DNA from: Ascaris suum
Lineage: Eukaryota; Nematoda; Chromadorea; Rhabditida; Ascarididae
Length of the DNA stretch: 64,000 nucleotides
Assembly (NCBI GenBank): GCA_013433145.1
Contig: CM024184.1
Location: 1,798,137-1,862,136, forward strand
Direction of reading: 5' to 3'
The position numbers and the translations under genes are program-made. Below, in pieces: positions 13,441 through 28,900 of the stretch (within the stretch, counting starts at the first letter, position 1; each line of letters opens with the position of its first letter). The notes below the pieces were generated by a model. It was not told the origin of the DNA. It did not search any database and saw nothing but the letters and a program-made list of their open reading frames with translations.

Positions 13441-15289
13441 ATGTAACCTTCCTCATCGATATTTTTTTTATTTCAGCATTGAACTGAAGACCGGATAGAG
13501 TTAGTTTTGTCAATCGAACATAACAAATTATATCATGCACTGAGAAATGGCACAAAAATTTCTCCTACCACCTGTTCAATATATCTTGTTCTATAGAAAT
13601 TTTGAACGGCTGCTATGGCAAATAATATTTACTATCACTAGCTACAAAGAGATTCGTTGAAATCATCACAATTGTTCAGCTTTCACTATCATTTATGAAA
13701 GAGGGCACGATACGCTCACATTAGAGCCTATATTGTCTAAGCATTTTGCATTACTTGTCTTTGCACTGCTTTCTGGCTAGCTTAGAACGTCGGATTTTTT
13801 TTAAATCGTCAGGTTTTCTCTTAATAAGGGAATAAGAGAAAAGTGACGAGAGGAGGGGGGGGGGGGGGAGGAGGGGATGGGGGATGGGTAAGAGGGAGTG
13901 AGGATACTTCATTGAGAAAATATCGCTATTTTCAGTATTTCATATGAGAGTTCCTAATTTGTTTTATGTTATTGTTGTATTGTTTAGAAATGATTGTAAT
14001 AGAGAAATGAAAAAAAAAAAACAAATATTAAATTATAAGATAAAATTATGCAAAAATTTATAGTGGAATTTTGATTTGATATCATTTGATAGGCAAATAT
14101 ATCGTTATCAAAATATTTACCAATGAATAATACAACGAGTAAATTTTCTTTAATTTAAGGTTTTACGAAATATTTTCTAAGAGAGGTGAAATTGAGGGAA
14201 ATGAAAAAAGACAGGGAGAAAAAAAAAAACGAAAAGTTTTTATTATGAAGGTCGATTACTAATAAATGCCTTACTTTGAGCATTTTCTTATCCGAAATCA
14301 ACATATGTTAATTTCTATAAGCAAAACGAATGCGATTAATGATTTATATACTTCCATCTTATCTTTAATAAACGTTTCTTTGAAGTATTTTTGCGAAATT
14401 AAAAAAAAAAAATCTCAATTAATACTCATTTGAAAATAATAAGGAAAATTTTTTATGAAAAGCGGAAATTTTTTTTTTTATTTTGGAAAATTTCATTAAA
14501 AAATTTTTGATAATTTTATGATTGAAAAAATTTTTTATTCATATTATGAGAGATTATACGCTTTATTTTTTTTTTCGATTTAAATATTATTAATATTTAT
14601 AGTGAATAGAAGAAAAATTTTTTGAAAATTTATTTATTCGTTGAAAATTTTTGAATTTTCTAAATTATTTCAAAAAAAAATTTTTTTTTTTTAATGAGAT
14701 AGGCATAACGTTTAGGTGAAATGGCACAAATAGTCGACGATTTAAATGAATGAATCACAACATAAAGCAAATTTTCGGTATTCGCTCATCGCTTTCAAGC
14801 AATTCTATTCGTTTGTTTCTTCGTTTCTTTACGTTCTAATCAATGCTTATAGAGAATTTATAGAACTTTATTTGTATCGATTTCTTCATTCATAATTTTC
14901 ATTCCCATATCGTCTCTCCCATTTATTACCAAATATATAACCTTTTCGTATAAGTATAACCCCTATTAATATAGATTGCAGATGAAATATGAATAAAGCA
15001 TTAAAATTTGAAAGAATTTCATGAAAGAATATTGCTCGATGAGTTAAAAAATCTCTTCATATTATTCTATAAAAATTTCATTTAATTTAAAAAAAAAAGA
15101 TAAAATTCAATAAAGAATAAAATTTATTCCGATAAAAAAAACTTCATACTATTTTACTCTATAAAATTTCAAGAATTCAACAAATCTAATAGAGAATTAA
15201 ACTGATCGACGTAAATATAGCGAACGTAATGAATATTTTCACAATAAGAAATAAATAAATATATTTTATTTGAAGGTTTATTAGTATTG

Positions 15290-18200
15290 ATGGATGACGA
15301 ATGGACACCGATTGTTTTAAAGGATGATTATTTATTTTCGGCGGTTGCATGCGCATCCGGAATGCCCGATATATCGTTGATGAGTACTGAAGAGGAAACC
15401 GACGTCGGGAACTTTACAGTAAACGGCGTTGATCAACATCTTCTTGATGCGGCGACACCGAAACAACTCTCCGAATTCTCTCTTCAATTTACCCCTATCA
15501 ATACGGAACATTTTGCTCCAAATGCATCTGATTATATTAAACGGGAACCTCGTGAGGATGTTTCTTCCGGTTTGTTTTATTATGATAAAAATTTTTTTAA
15601 TTAGGAATATTTTTTTTATATTTTTTTTAATGGATCATATTTGCAGTATTACCGCTCATCTTTCGAATAGAAAATATTTCCTCTAATAAACAATTTCTAT
15701 ATAATATATAAGGCATTTCAATAGATGTATAATAAGAAATGAAATAGAATGAAAAATATCTCTTTGTCTGAATTGTGTCCTGCTAACGAACTAGTATTCA
15801 CGTCATTAATTTAAAGAACTTGAGAGTAACATCAATTTCAGTAATTAAACAAAGCTCTGAGGTCATTGGAGAGTGAATGTTGCATTTCTGACATTACAGT
15901 TTAAGGGTGGGTAGAGGGGGAGGGCAGGGGAGAGGGAGGGGGAGGGGTATTCAAGAAAAGAACTCATTGATTGGGATGGACGGAAAAAAAAAGGAAGAAA
16001 GGGGATGATGCTACGCTCTTACAATGGCTCATCTTATTGAGGATTGATATTTTCCAGGGAATTTCCATCAATGAACTAAACGCACACAAATCTTTTAACT
16101 CTATAAACTCTTTAGGGGGGTCGTAAAACTTTATACAGTGCTATTTGTAATGAAAAATTTTGCTCCACTTTACATAGAAAATCTTCGATTACCTAGGTAT
16201 AAAGTTTATAAAGTTTAATGTATAAAGTTACCTAGGTATAAAGTTTAATGGCTTACAGTATATTATATGACGACATATTGTCTATGCTTATATGTGTCTG
16301 TCTGTGTGTCTGCTCAAATATCTTCAGATCGAATCATACTGCAGTTAGAGCAATAAATATTGTTTTGGGTATGATATGCACCATAAGATAATCTCATTTA
16401 TCAACTATCACGTTGATTCATCAATTTTGAAAAAAAAAACCTGCAGGCGTATATATATATATAGATGATATTTTAAAACGAATCAGGTAATAACAGGTAA
16501 ATGCAAATAGTAGTCGAACTCCTCGAAATATGATTATTTTAATTTGCATATTTTATTTTTTTGTTGATAGCTTATAAAAGCGATTGGGGGTCGATTGAAA
16601 AAAAAAATGCAGAAGAATTTTACACGGCACTTTATTTAGCATATTTCTCCATTTTTTGAGAAAATTTTATACCATCATCCATTCAGTTATCATTTAATCT
16701 CAATTTACTTGCAGACAGTCGGCTGTCACCTTTTTTTTTCTCGCAATATTTTTGGCAACCATTTTATATGCTCAAATTCTCATATGTTTAAAATATCTTC
16801 GCATATATTTACGTTGATTTATTAGTGAAATTATTTTCCATAAATTCATAAATATAAATGAAACAAAAATTTTCTGGGCACTTATTTGAAGTGTTAAGTA
16901 AGCTCATCGAATTTCTAAGTTTTATTTATTTGTTTCCGGACCGAACCCAAAGATTTTGACGCTTCAAAATTTAAAAATATTTCCAGTAGCCCATTTTCGA
17001 GTCACCCAAAGGATTTTGTCAGTAATAAATAGGGGAGGGGAAAGGGGAGGGGAGAGGGGAGGACGTATTTCCTTTAAGTAGGTAAACCTTGACATAGTAC
17101 AGCATTTTTGAGCGAGTATATAACCAAAAAAGCCATCACAAGTGTTCGAATAGTCAGTCCTATGCATATCCATATTTTCGCCCCTATCATTCAATTCCAA
17201 TGAAGGTGTATCGATTGGTCTATCATCATATTTGTCTGTAACAGACAAATCTTTTTGCGATTCTCAAACTTTAGCCGGTCGTTGCTGCATCTTGTTGAGT
17301 GATTATTATGCATCCATTAATACACGGGTTCAAACACAATTCGGGAATATGTTGAAGTCGTTCTTTTTTCACTCTCTATTCCTTGTTGTTGCCTTATCGC
17401 GTGATCATCCATTTGCTTTCTATGATCAGAGATCAGTGCAAAATTCTATCACATATCGTTGCATTCCGCAATGAATTCTGCAATAGTATGGCGCATATCG
17501 TTGCATTCCGCAATGAATTCTGCAATAGTATGGCGCATATCGTTGCATTCCGCAATGAATTCTGCAATAGTATGGAGCATATCGTTTTGTTCTGCAGTAT
17601 ATTCCGCAATATTGTTGGAGATATTGTTGCACTCCGCAATATTGCTACCACATGGAACTTTTGATTTTCAATCATTCATTCACTTCGTGCTACGGATAAG
17701 TACATGGTCAAATCCGTCTACATTAGTGCATTTTTGAAAAACCTTTCGCTATAATGCTGGTGAGGCGGAGAGGGAAAAGAGAGGGGAAAGGTAAGATTAC
17801 AACAATCACAGGTAATTTTTACTGTCATGCTCTTTTCCACATAGTCACTGAAGTGGTGAGGTGTGATGCCTTGTCGCAACAAAAGAAGTCGATGGGGGCA
17901 TTTTTGAATTGAATAAAATGACGACAGATCTTTAATAAAATTGTTGCATTGAATCCCATTAAAATTTAAATCATTTGTTATTTTATAATATTAAAGCCTA
18001 AGCTTATAAAATTCGCGTTAATCGACGCTATCAAATATATGCGTGTTTATCCTATAATAACGTTTGTTTTTTTTTTTTTTTTTTTTTTTTGCTTGTAAAA
18101 GACGAGAAGAAAAAAATTTTACGAAGGAAATTCTATTGCTACTCATATTATTAGTATCGAAATATTAACGAAGAGGATTAGAGATAATTAATTCAATAGC

Positions 18201-21200
18201 CTAATCGTAAGATCAATATGAAATCATTTTTGAAAATTAAAAAAAAAAAAATTGAGAAAATATTATCAATAAAGGTAAATGTTATATGATAGATAGTTGT
18301 GTTTTTCGATGCATCCATCTATTTTTTATTGGCTAATTTATGCTTATTTATGTATCAATCGGCTTTTACGAGTATATTCGCATATGCGATTTTGCATATT
18401 TAATTAGATCTCATGTAGCAATCGTTGTTATAATCATTCGGCTAACAAATGAATCTATTTATTTGAGAAGATATCTATCAATGATTGTTCAAATTGGTTG
18501 TCCACTGTTATTTTTAAAACACTGTTTCCTAACGCTGTTACTATGAAATATGAGGAAATATGAGTCTTATGCGAATAATCATTGAGAACCAACAGATGAG
18601 AGGGAGGGAGGATATGAAAGGCTGAGGATTTGACCACTGAAGTCTTCCTGTCCCTTTGAGAAGGGGGGGGGGAGGTGCCAGTGATTTATAGGCAGATTTA
18701 AGGTGGATATAATTGTCGTGGCAAGGAGAACTGCTCCCGTATGTATCTTCAGAATAAAACGAAGTGATATGAATTGTAAAAAAGTGAGCGCTAATCGCCT
18801 CTGCAAATGTTTCTTTTTTGCCAAAAAAAAGCCCCACAAAATATGCACTTATTATAGTGTTTAGCAATTTGATTTTTTTTTGGTTTGGCGTTGAGTAATA
18901 CTGTAAAATATGTCTATAGCTTCAACAAATTCATAGTATACCAACTGATATGACGTCAATATATGCCCTTATCATTGCATCATTATCCCTGATAACCCTT
19001 TATAGTGACGATAATTTCGTCCTACTAAATAGAATCTAAAGACCCACCCTAAAAGACGTCATCTCTAGAAGTATTAAAGCTTATCAGTGTATGCTGTTCA
19101 CCTTAAATTCTAATATTCTATTGCTGCCAAATGTATTCTAATATTATTCTAATATTCTATTGCTGCCAAATGTATTGATTATCATTGAGTCATCGTGATA
19201 ATTTTTGATCAAAATATTGCATTGCTTCCAAGATGCTATTTAATTCCACATTGCATTAGATAGTGTACATACTGTTTATTCGATGTCGAACTACTTCTCA
19301 TATGGAAATCATACTGAACATAATTCTCATCGTTTTTATGACGATTATTATGAAGGTAGGAATCCATTACTTTAGCTAAATTAGCATATTCCGTTACTTT
19401 GCATAAATTTACATATCCCAGCAAGTTGCATAAATTTGCATATCCCACTAACTTGTTTAAATTTGCGTATTCGTTTTAATATTTACAACAGATATTATCA
19501 AAATTTTATAACTTTTAAAGTGGATAATTAATGCTTGTGTCGTATCCACACTTGGCATATATTGTGAGATTATAAACGCCTAAGGTGACAATTCTGTAAT
19601 CAATATAATGGTGTTTGCTTGAGAATCAGAAATCAGTTCGACTTCTGATTCTCAACAAGATAGATGCGAAGCATATCTTAAGCGCTGATTCTTATTTCTT
19701 GAGAAATTTTTTTATTAGCTTGTTGAAGTTTATATGAGTAAAGCTGATTAAACCTTATTTTCATTTTTTTAATCGCTATTTCAATGTGCAATCGCTTCTA
19801 CTTTCTCATATATTTCACACCATAGATATGCAAGTATTACTGAATTAAAAAGCCTATTTGTGATGTATACTTGCTTTAGACTTAAGTTCAGGCCTAAATC
19901 TACTATCGATTGCTATCAGAGCCGATTATAACCATGATTGATCTTCGTGCTCAAATCATGCATATTATTACTTTTGGTGACATTGTCCTCATGCAATTGC
20001 CTCTATATTAAAATGAATATAAAATCATTTGCGCATGTTTACCTTTCCATCATTATTCACCATAAAAGATTGATAAGTGATAAGCTCATTTATGAGAGCT
20101 ATCAAAAAGAAAACAGATGTATTTAAGTGCATATTTTACCTTACTTCTTAATAATATGGCTCATCTATTGTATTCTTTTTACCTTTTACTTACCTTTTAC
20201 ATTTTCCTCACCTATTAGAAAGAATCGCGTAAATTCTTTCAATATCCAGGTAGAATTATTTTGCACAAACATTATGGGCGGGGATAATTGTGCGTGAGTG
20301 AAGCGATTGGTGTCGATGTTGTGCTGATGATTCGCCTCTAGTTGCCGAAATTTGCAGCATTTGTTTATGATTTTTTCTATTCGCTTTTTGCAGTGTTTTG
20401 TCTTTATGTTCACCAACAAGAAAACATCTCAATAAATCTCCACAACGCGATATTTGAGTGTTGAACGGGAAGGGGAGGGAGGTGGAAAGGAGCGGGAGAG
20501 GGTACGAGGAATGGAAGAGGAGGAAGGAAGGGAAAGGATAGAGGCGAGGGGTTTCTATCACCAAATATAAGTGAACATCGGTGCATCAGTGTTGCTCTAA
20601 GCAACAACCTTGTCTCATAAGGTTTACCTGAGGGACTCTTCACTAAATGTATATTCAAATTTTCCTTTGAAATAGGCGAATTCTTTTTTTTTTGCTCTAT
20701 TCCAAGTCCGCTTTCTTTATGCGAACGCCTGGAGGAAACGATATCAGAAGGACGTTATGCGTCCATATTTTGAGACATTAAAAAAAAACATCGAAGAAAG
20801 AGATTTGGATAAATATGAATAAACTAAGTTTGAAATTAAATTTCATATGTAGTTAATTGTAAGGTGTTTTATATGCAAATTATAGTTAATTGTAAGGTGT
20901 TTTATATGCAAATTATAGTTAATTGTAAGGTGTTTTATATGCAAATTATAGTTAATTGTAAGGTAGAATAGAGGCATATTGCTATGTCGATGCGTAATAT
21001 GTGATTTTATTTGCTCGCAACACTCTCATATCCTCTTCCGCTCTTATAAGCATTACACCAATTACGATAGCTAATTTGTTCGGATGCGATAAGATTATTT
21101 TTCTTTAACTTTTAAAATCGAGATCATACTAAGCCACTAAAGGTTAGAAAAGCCTAGGCCACATTTTTACCTCGACATTACCTGACTGAGAAGGATCTCA

Positions 21201-22909
21201 TTAAGGTGCGCCTTTATGGGTGGGATATTACGATAATGCAGGTAAGCCTCTAAATTTGCTTTGATGTAGACTTTTCAAGGGTAATCATAATGAATGCTTA
21301 GAGAATGCATCTTCTTTGATGGCATATGCTTGACTAAATGCTTTCAACGGGATTTTTACGTTTTTTTTTAAATGGATGGTACCTTGAATTGGACGCAGTA
21401 CATTAGGTCCCCATGGTGATCGGATTTATATCGCCTTGAAGAATATTCGTTTTTTTTTTCTTTGAATTTTATTTGCAAAAAGAATAGCATTCATAAATAA
21501 CGATACAATTATGAAAATTTCTAAAAAGATACAATACACTATAAAATATATGATGCAACTTCAATCATTGAGATATTTTAATTTACTAGAGCGAGAGATA
21601 ATTATTTTCGGAAGTGAGAGTGATTTTGAGAGGGATGCGCTTACGCAAAATTAGAATATCCAAGCGGAAAAAGTTGAATTCAAAAGGTGACTATATTTAA
21701 AGGAAGTTTTCTTTTTTTTTTTTGCAAATTGCTACCTGTAAAATAGGATTAAATTCATGTGGGATTTAAAGAAAGTTGAATAGAGAAGAGGAAGAACGAT
21801 ATTTGGGAGATGAAATATATAAATTTATGGGGTTGACGAATATATTTACCAAATAGGGTCGAATTTATGCGTTCAATTAAACCATCGAATTAAAATTTCG
21901 ATCAGTGGCACGATATATTTTAATTGTCGATAATTTCTAAGGCAATAATAAATGAATGAAATTTTTCTTGAAGTTTGCAATTTTTCGATGTGTTTGAACA
22001 AAAAAAAAATTTTTTTTGTGGAGTGATAAAAAAATTTCTTATGGAAAAACAAAACTTCTTATGCGCAAAGATAAAAAAAAAATTTTTTTTTTTCAATTAT
22101 TGCTGCGATAAATAGTGATTTAATTCATTAAAATATTATGTGAATAGATGCAATAACAATGATTTTATTCTATTTTCAAGTAGCGATAGTGGGAACATAA
22201 GGTGCTCCTAAATGGGAACAAAAACAAATTATCAGAGCTGTTTTGCAATAAAAATTCAATCATCGCTTTTCGCCACCTATTAGCGCATATTTACATTTAT
22301 AACGTTATATTCGTTTTTGAAGAGCAACGATGACTTGTTCGCAGATGTGGCTAAACCCATGACCTTTTGTTTGTTAGGTCAACCTTTAACCCTACAGGTA
22401 TATTTGAAGAAGAATTGGAATGCAGTTTCATTCTGCTGATAACCTATACGTCGAGCTTTGGTGCTTTCAGAACGAAAGTGTTATCTAGGACAGTCATAAG
22501 AGCGATTAGGGGCCACGCGCTTTAATTTCATGCGTAATGCTTGTTTATAATAAATTAAAAGTGGGCATCGCTTATGGTTGGGGTCATCGAGATCGAATAG
22601 CCATTGCACTTCATTCACAATGCTAAATGATCCTATCGACTCGACCGCTTATATGCAAATATAAATGTCAATATAAGCATAAATACTAGTGCAAATATAA
22701 ATAAGATATATGTAAATATAAACATAAACATAAACATATAAACGTGGATATAAACATACGCATAAATAAATAGATGTAAATAATACACATAAATGTAAGC
22801 ACAAATATGAATATGAATAAAACACAGATATAAATGTAAATTAGATAAGTAAATAAGTGAGTAAATAAATAAATAAATAATATATATATATATACATATA
22901 ATAGATATA

Positions 22910-22940
<31 letters not shown>

Positions 22941-25900
22941 ATACATTTATATTTATATACACTAGTAGAACTGAAATAATTGCAAAATTAAAGTATTTGT
23001 CGCACTCATGCTTCAAGACAATTGGGATAAATGCATTATAGCGGTGAATAATTATGTGCATCGAACTCGTTCTGCGTTGATATCCCCTTTTCCCAAGTAT
23101 AAGAAATGATGCTAAAATTCAGCACAAGACTTCTTCCACTCACGTTTAGTGCGCTCTTCATTTTTGAATATAGAAAGCTCATCTTCGTTGCTGATCGTTC
23201 TATTGGCCCCGTCAATTTACATATAAATTAAATTATAAAATAATAAATTTCAATTTAAAATTCGTGTAAATATTTTTCAATCATTTAATTCAAAAATATT
23301 ATTTCCTTTATGAATGATATCACGATATTTGGTTTAGATTTATAAGCAAATTCGCACGAGTGAAACGTTTATTGGCGGTGCTATGCATAGAGGGAATCTC
23401 TTTATTCACTAGAAGAACAGCTGTTGACACCTTCTTTGCACTAAGCGAATGTAAACACATTCGTCTGATGATGAATCTTGAATTGTAAATTCAACTTATC
23501 AATACTTCTTCCATATTCTTTTATTTATAAGCTCATCATTTCCAATAATCTTCACATCATCAATATCTATGTATCGATTTTAAAATATTCTCAACTAGCT
23601 TATGCCTTATTTTTTTTTCAATTAGAACTTCCCACCTGGAATATTAGCTGCTCTAATATTCGCTTAGGTAATTAATATATTTCAATTTTTAAATTTTCTA
23701 AGTGATATGAATTTATATACTATTTACGAGTTTCCTCAAATACAAATCCAGTTTTAAAAAAAAATTTATGGACAAATCGAAGGGCTAATAAATGGAAAAA
23801 AGATTAATCGATTTTCATTATTATTATAACAATTCAAGTAGTTGAATGATTAAATTTCATTGAGAATTCTTCAACTTCAATAATTAGAGCATTTCCGCCT
23901 GATTACTGCTCGATATTCGTGTATAAGTCTCGGAAGTCTAAATTCGCCTCAGAATCAATATTAACGACAGTAAAGAACCTTATATTCTTATATTCCTATG
24001 AAGATCTCCGCTTTAGAAAACAATTTGTCAATTTTCATTGAAAAAATAAGGTTCAACCATTGAGCAAAATTAATACAGAAGGAAGGTGAAATGATTTCGA
24101 TAAACTCTAATCAATAATGCGGTGATTGCATATGCACTATATTTCTTTCTTCCTTCATAGACCCATACCTAAAAAGAAGCATCTAAGAGAAGGAAAGGGG
24201 GAGGTATATGAGGTACCACTAAGAGATGATGTGATGATAGGTTGTTAGCTGAAATGGCCGGCCAACAATGTTTGTGCGATGACTTTCGGTGGGATATGAA
24301 ATGTTTATGCAGCTTTGTTAACCATCGCTGCATACTCCCGCTTACGAACGCTTTTTTTTCGGTGTGGGGGAACCATCCTCATTGTGAAGCACTTCTCTTG
24401 CGCCTCAATTCTATTTATTAAAGGGGCATTGCTGTCGCAAATGATCTCATCTTTTAATTGCAATTTTTTTTTTGTTGGAAGTTATGAAGAAATTGTTTTT
24501 ACTCATCTTAAAGGAATTATAAGTAGATGAACGGACTTAAAGGACTACAAGCAAATGATGAATGCATAAACTCCGTAATCCAGTACATGCATCGCTCCCT
24601 TCCCTTCCCCTCCCCTCCCCCCTCCCCCGCTGTCTTGCCAAATTGACCGAATTTCTGTTCAACTCTTCGAAGTCTTACCTCTTTCTCTCATCGTATTTTT
24701 TGGCTAGGCGAAAAAAAAAACTGCCTATTAGTGCAACTTCTTTAATTCTAAATTTTAAACAACTTCATAAAAGAAATACATGAATTCATTTCTTTTTGTA
24801 AAGTTGAATTTTTTTTTTACAGCATTTTGGCTTTTTTTTTGTTGCAATATTTGAATATATCTGCTGATAATTTCCTCATTTATTATTCTTTCGTCCTTCT
24901 CTCCTTCCTCCTCTGTGGCATCTACGGATCGTTTCTTGAAGATCTCTGCGGATGTCCTATTCCTCGCCAGTTAAGGACATTAGAAGAGAAGGATTGCAGA
25001 TAAATTAGCTGCATAAGTACGCCATCTGCAAAGTTTCCTCCATAATGGATCATAGAGGTGATTTTTTGCAATACGAAGTAAGCGTATGGAAAAAAAAAGT
25101 GATAAGTACATATGAATGAATAATTGAAGTGATCTCGTTGATGAGTTCTTTCATTGAAAATTTACATCAAATTATTCGTACTTAGATACGTGAAAGTATC
25201 GTTGCTGAAGTCTGATGGCGATTTGTTTTTATCATTTCTCTATTCACATTCCATTCCATCCTCAGACTGCATCGATCATTTAGTCACTTAAACATGCTTC
25301 TAGCTTGAATTCTACAATTGCGGAAATGTCTCTGAAGATTGAAGGCTTTATCTCTTCCAAGTATCTATGCCATAATTTTTGTTTATATCTTATCTAGTGG
25401 ATGTGGAATGAATGCAGAAAAATGCCTAAAACGTTTCTCGAAATCTAGAGCAGCAATAAGGAGAATTTTTCAGTCATAAAAACTTATGAAATTGATTTTT
25501 GTGAATGAGGTCTGAAAATAAATCAATAAATTTCAATTCCCTCTGATTTCAACTCCCTCTGAAAAAAAAGAGTGTTTTGCTCTTTTTTTATTTGCAAAAA
25601 AAAAAATGGAAATTATGCAGGCAATTATTGTAATTTAAAAAAAAAAAAAAGAAACATCCTTATTGGAATCGATTTTTTATAGAATCGACACTGAATATTT
25701 GCTCAATATTTATGATTGTGACTAGAAAGGAATACTTTGGACTGATTTACTAATTTGTTCTTATCAATGATTTTGTCTGCTATTGTCAAACATTTAGCAT
25801 TTAATAGATGAGATACAATAATAGAGAAGAGCTTGATTGAGGTTAACGTGGAGTAGGTTGAGTGAGGGGAGAGGAGGGGGGGGGGAGACTTAGGTTTGGG

Positions 25901-28900
25901 GAGGATAATTTTCTCGTAATATTAGGTGACAACATTTTGGTAATTTCACTATTTCTAGGTTTTTTTTCCAGGATTTTTTTAAAGGATGCTCTCGATAATT
26001 TCGTTATTTCTTTCAGATAATCGTGCCTCGTTCTCCACTTCACCATGTAGTTCATCATTCTCTTCACCAGAACAAGACAATAAAGATGTGAATATAGACG
26101 CAGTTGGTGCTCCGCTTTTCCATCATGGTATATTTGCATTTGTTTTTATTTAATAGTGTGAATATTATTGACATTAATATCTATTCAACAGGTAAGATTG
26201 TTATTCTATTCGTTACCTGTAATATCTAAGAGAATTACAATTTCATTTCGTTGATATACACCAACAGGTGCGCATTATTTGCCACTCAATTGCTCTCCCG
26301 CTTTGCGTCATTTCTTTTTACCTGTATTTGCTACCTGGATTTATACCTGTATTTTTTAATGCTAACGAATGTTTTAATGATGCTGCTATAAAAGTTATTT
26401 TTTTAAAGTAAGTGAGTGGAGCTTGGACATTATAGCCGAAATACTTCTAGAATCATCTTGTGAATATAGAAAAGGTAGATAGAAAGTACGTTGAAAGCGG
26501 ATCACCCAAAGGTGAAACTGATCAATCGATTGCACTGAAAATTATAGATCGATTAAATATCACATCTTGGCTAACCGGAGTATCATTCCAGATTTCATTC
26601 CATATATATAATTCACATAAAACTGAGGTCCAGAAGTAGACGGAAGGATTCTTCCAGATGTAGATGAGATGCTCAGAATTCTGGAGCAAGATTTTCCCAG
26701 AAAGTTGATCTTACACTTACATTCGTTTCTCCTCCTGTTACTGTCGAATGATTCTAGGTATGCCAACGGTTGCCAATACGACAATATCAAATACTCGTAT
26801 GGCTTATGGATTTCGTAGCAATGATACTCTTACACTTCCACCTGTATCACAATTTTCCCATTCAACAACTCAAAGCTATTTCGATTCAAATAATATTTCT
26901 GAAGGTGAGACGTATAAGATTTTATTATTATTATTATTATTTTTTTCTTATAAAATAAAAATAAATTTTAATTTCTTAAAATATTTTAGCATAAATTATT
27001 CGTGCTTAATGAAATTAAATGAAAGTTTTACTTATATCCTCCCAATGATCTATTAAGAAAATGTGTGGCATCTGGATAATAGAAGTGCTGATTTACTCAG
27101 AGTATTTCCTCACAAAAGTATGATCTATTTTAAGTACTACGATAGAATTGTGTGAGAGAGGTAGGTATAGATGGGACACTCTTCCCAACTTTCTCATAGA
27201 GACAGCGATAGGCTTCCCTTCTTCCCATAAATTTTCCCCAGACATTTAAGCAAAAACTTTGCATTACGTAGTTAGTAGCTTTTGTTTATGCAAATTTTCA
27301 ATAGCGCAGTGAAGTAATTTATTGGGAGATAAATTTCTTCCTATGACAAAAGAGCGATTTTATGCAAATGAAAGCAGAAAAGGTCTTCCGTCAAGAAGGA
27401 GGAGGAAAGAGGATTTGCTAGGAGAAGAGGAGAAATTAGAAAGTTTTAATGATTTCCACCTATTGTATAATTGCATTAATCACTTAAAGGCTATAAATTT
27501 ATCTATTTAATAAGAGTATAAAGGTGCTGATTGTATTCATTTAGCGGTTGGTTCACCATCGCCACCATCTTCTGATCGTTCGTCTCCGATGGAACCCGCA
27601 ATTTATGGCGCACCAACATCCACTTATCGAACAAGAAGTAAAATGCATGAAATGGCCGTCAAACAAAAACTGATCACTGATCAAGTGAGTTGTTTATTAA
27701 CCAATAGGAAACCATATTACTAGGTTATCAATAGAAAGGAGATCACTAGGTTAAATGCGATCCACAAAAATGCTTACCAAGAAAAATGTGATTTAAAAGC
27801 AAATCGATTTGTTGTGTGCCGTTGTAGTTCTCATCTCGGAATGATGTTTTTACTTTATAACTTTCCTGCAAAAAGAAGTTATACTGTATTGATTTTCCTT
27901 AAAATTTTACCCAACCCATATAAATCCGGTAAACAAGCACATACTTCATTAAGTGGATCAGTCAATAGGGATTTAGCGGATAATTTTCTATGGGAAGACG
28001 CATAAGAGAGCCTTAAGTAGTGCTATCGTCAAAAACGTTGATTTTTTTTCTCGGGTAAGAATTTTCCTTTTATTTGCTGTTATATTTTTATATCTTGAAA
28101 TATTTGGGTAATTTAAGGATCCTCGCGGGAATGGTTTTGTGCAACTTTCAAGTGAGGAGAAGCGAACACTACTACAAGAAGGATACAGTGTACCGACACG
28201 TCTACCACTTTCGAAAGCAGAAGAAGAGGCATTAAAAGTTGTTAGAAGGAAAATCAAAAATAAGGTTAACTCTTTGTGTTTTTCTTGTAGTTATTGAATT
28301 ATTCTTAACTTTATAAGAATTTTATTCGAAAGAAAATAATCATCACAAAAGATGAAAGAAATGAGAAAATTAATTTATTTTTTTATTATTGATATGATTT
28401 CAGTTTAAATTTGTAATAATTTTCTAAAATTTTATACAAAGAAAATCAATTCATAATTAAAATCGAATGAAATTTCAGTTATCTGCACAAGAAAGTCGTC
28501 GAAAGAGAAAAGAATATATGGATGCATTGGAGCAAAAAGTTCAAGGATATTATAATGAGAATACTGCTTTAAAGGCTAAGGTTGTATACTTGAATTCTTT
28601 TTTTTTTCAATTTTCAATTCAAAAAAAAAAATTCAACAAAAATTCTTATCTCTTAGTCTATAGAATAATTCAATTAGTTTATATAATATAACTATTATAA
28701 ATAATACAACAATATAATATTTAAAAGAATTTATAATCTAATAATGTTATACTAGAAATTATGTAAAGAAGAGGCAATAGCCACTGCACATATTCTCAGA
28801 TATCTTTGATTTGATTTGAATTCTCATATCGGGAAATGATCGTCTTTGTTTTCAGGTGAGACAACTCGAGCAGGCTAATCGAGGTCTAGTAATGCAATTG

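Larger units (their letters stand above)
15570..26757 (+). other. 11.2-kb first intron of the CREB3-like gene
   Basis: Donor CCG|GTTTGT at 15570 and acceptor TTCTAG ending at 26757, both in phase 1. No convincing exon or complete nested gene was found inside. It holds several purine-rich G tracts (15903-15950, 17031-17064, 18600-18676, 20467-20545, 25860-25890), a C-rich tract (24599-24630), a 42-bp array, a 33-bp array, a local duplication at 19108-19175, a hairpin at 19618-19659, an ATAAATATAAAC-type simple region (22635-22960) and a second CAGGTA cluster (26189-26349). Confidence 0.65.
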
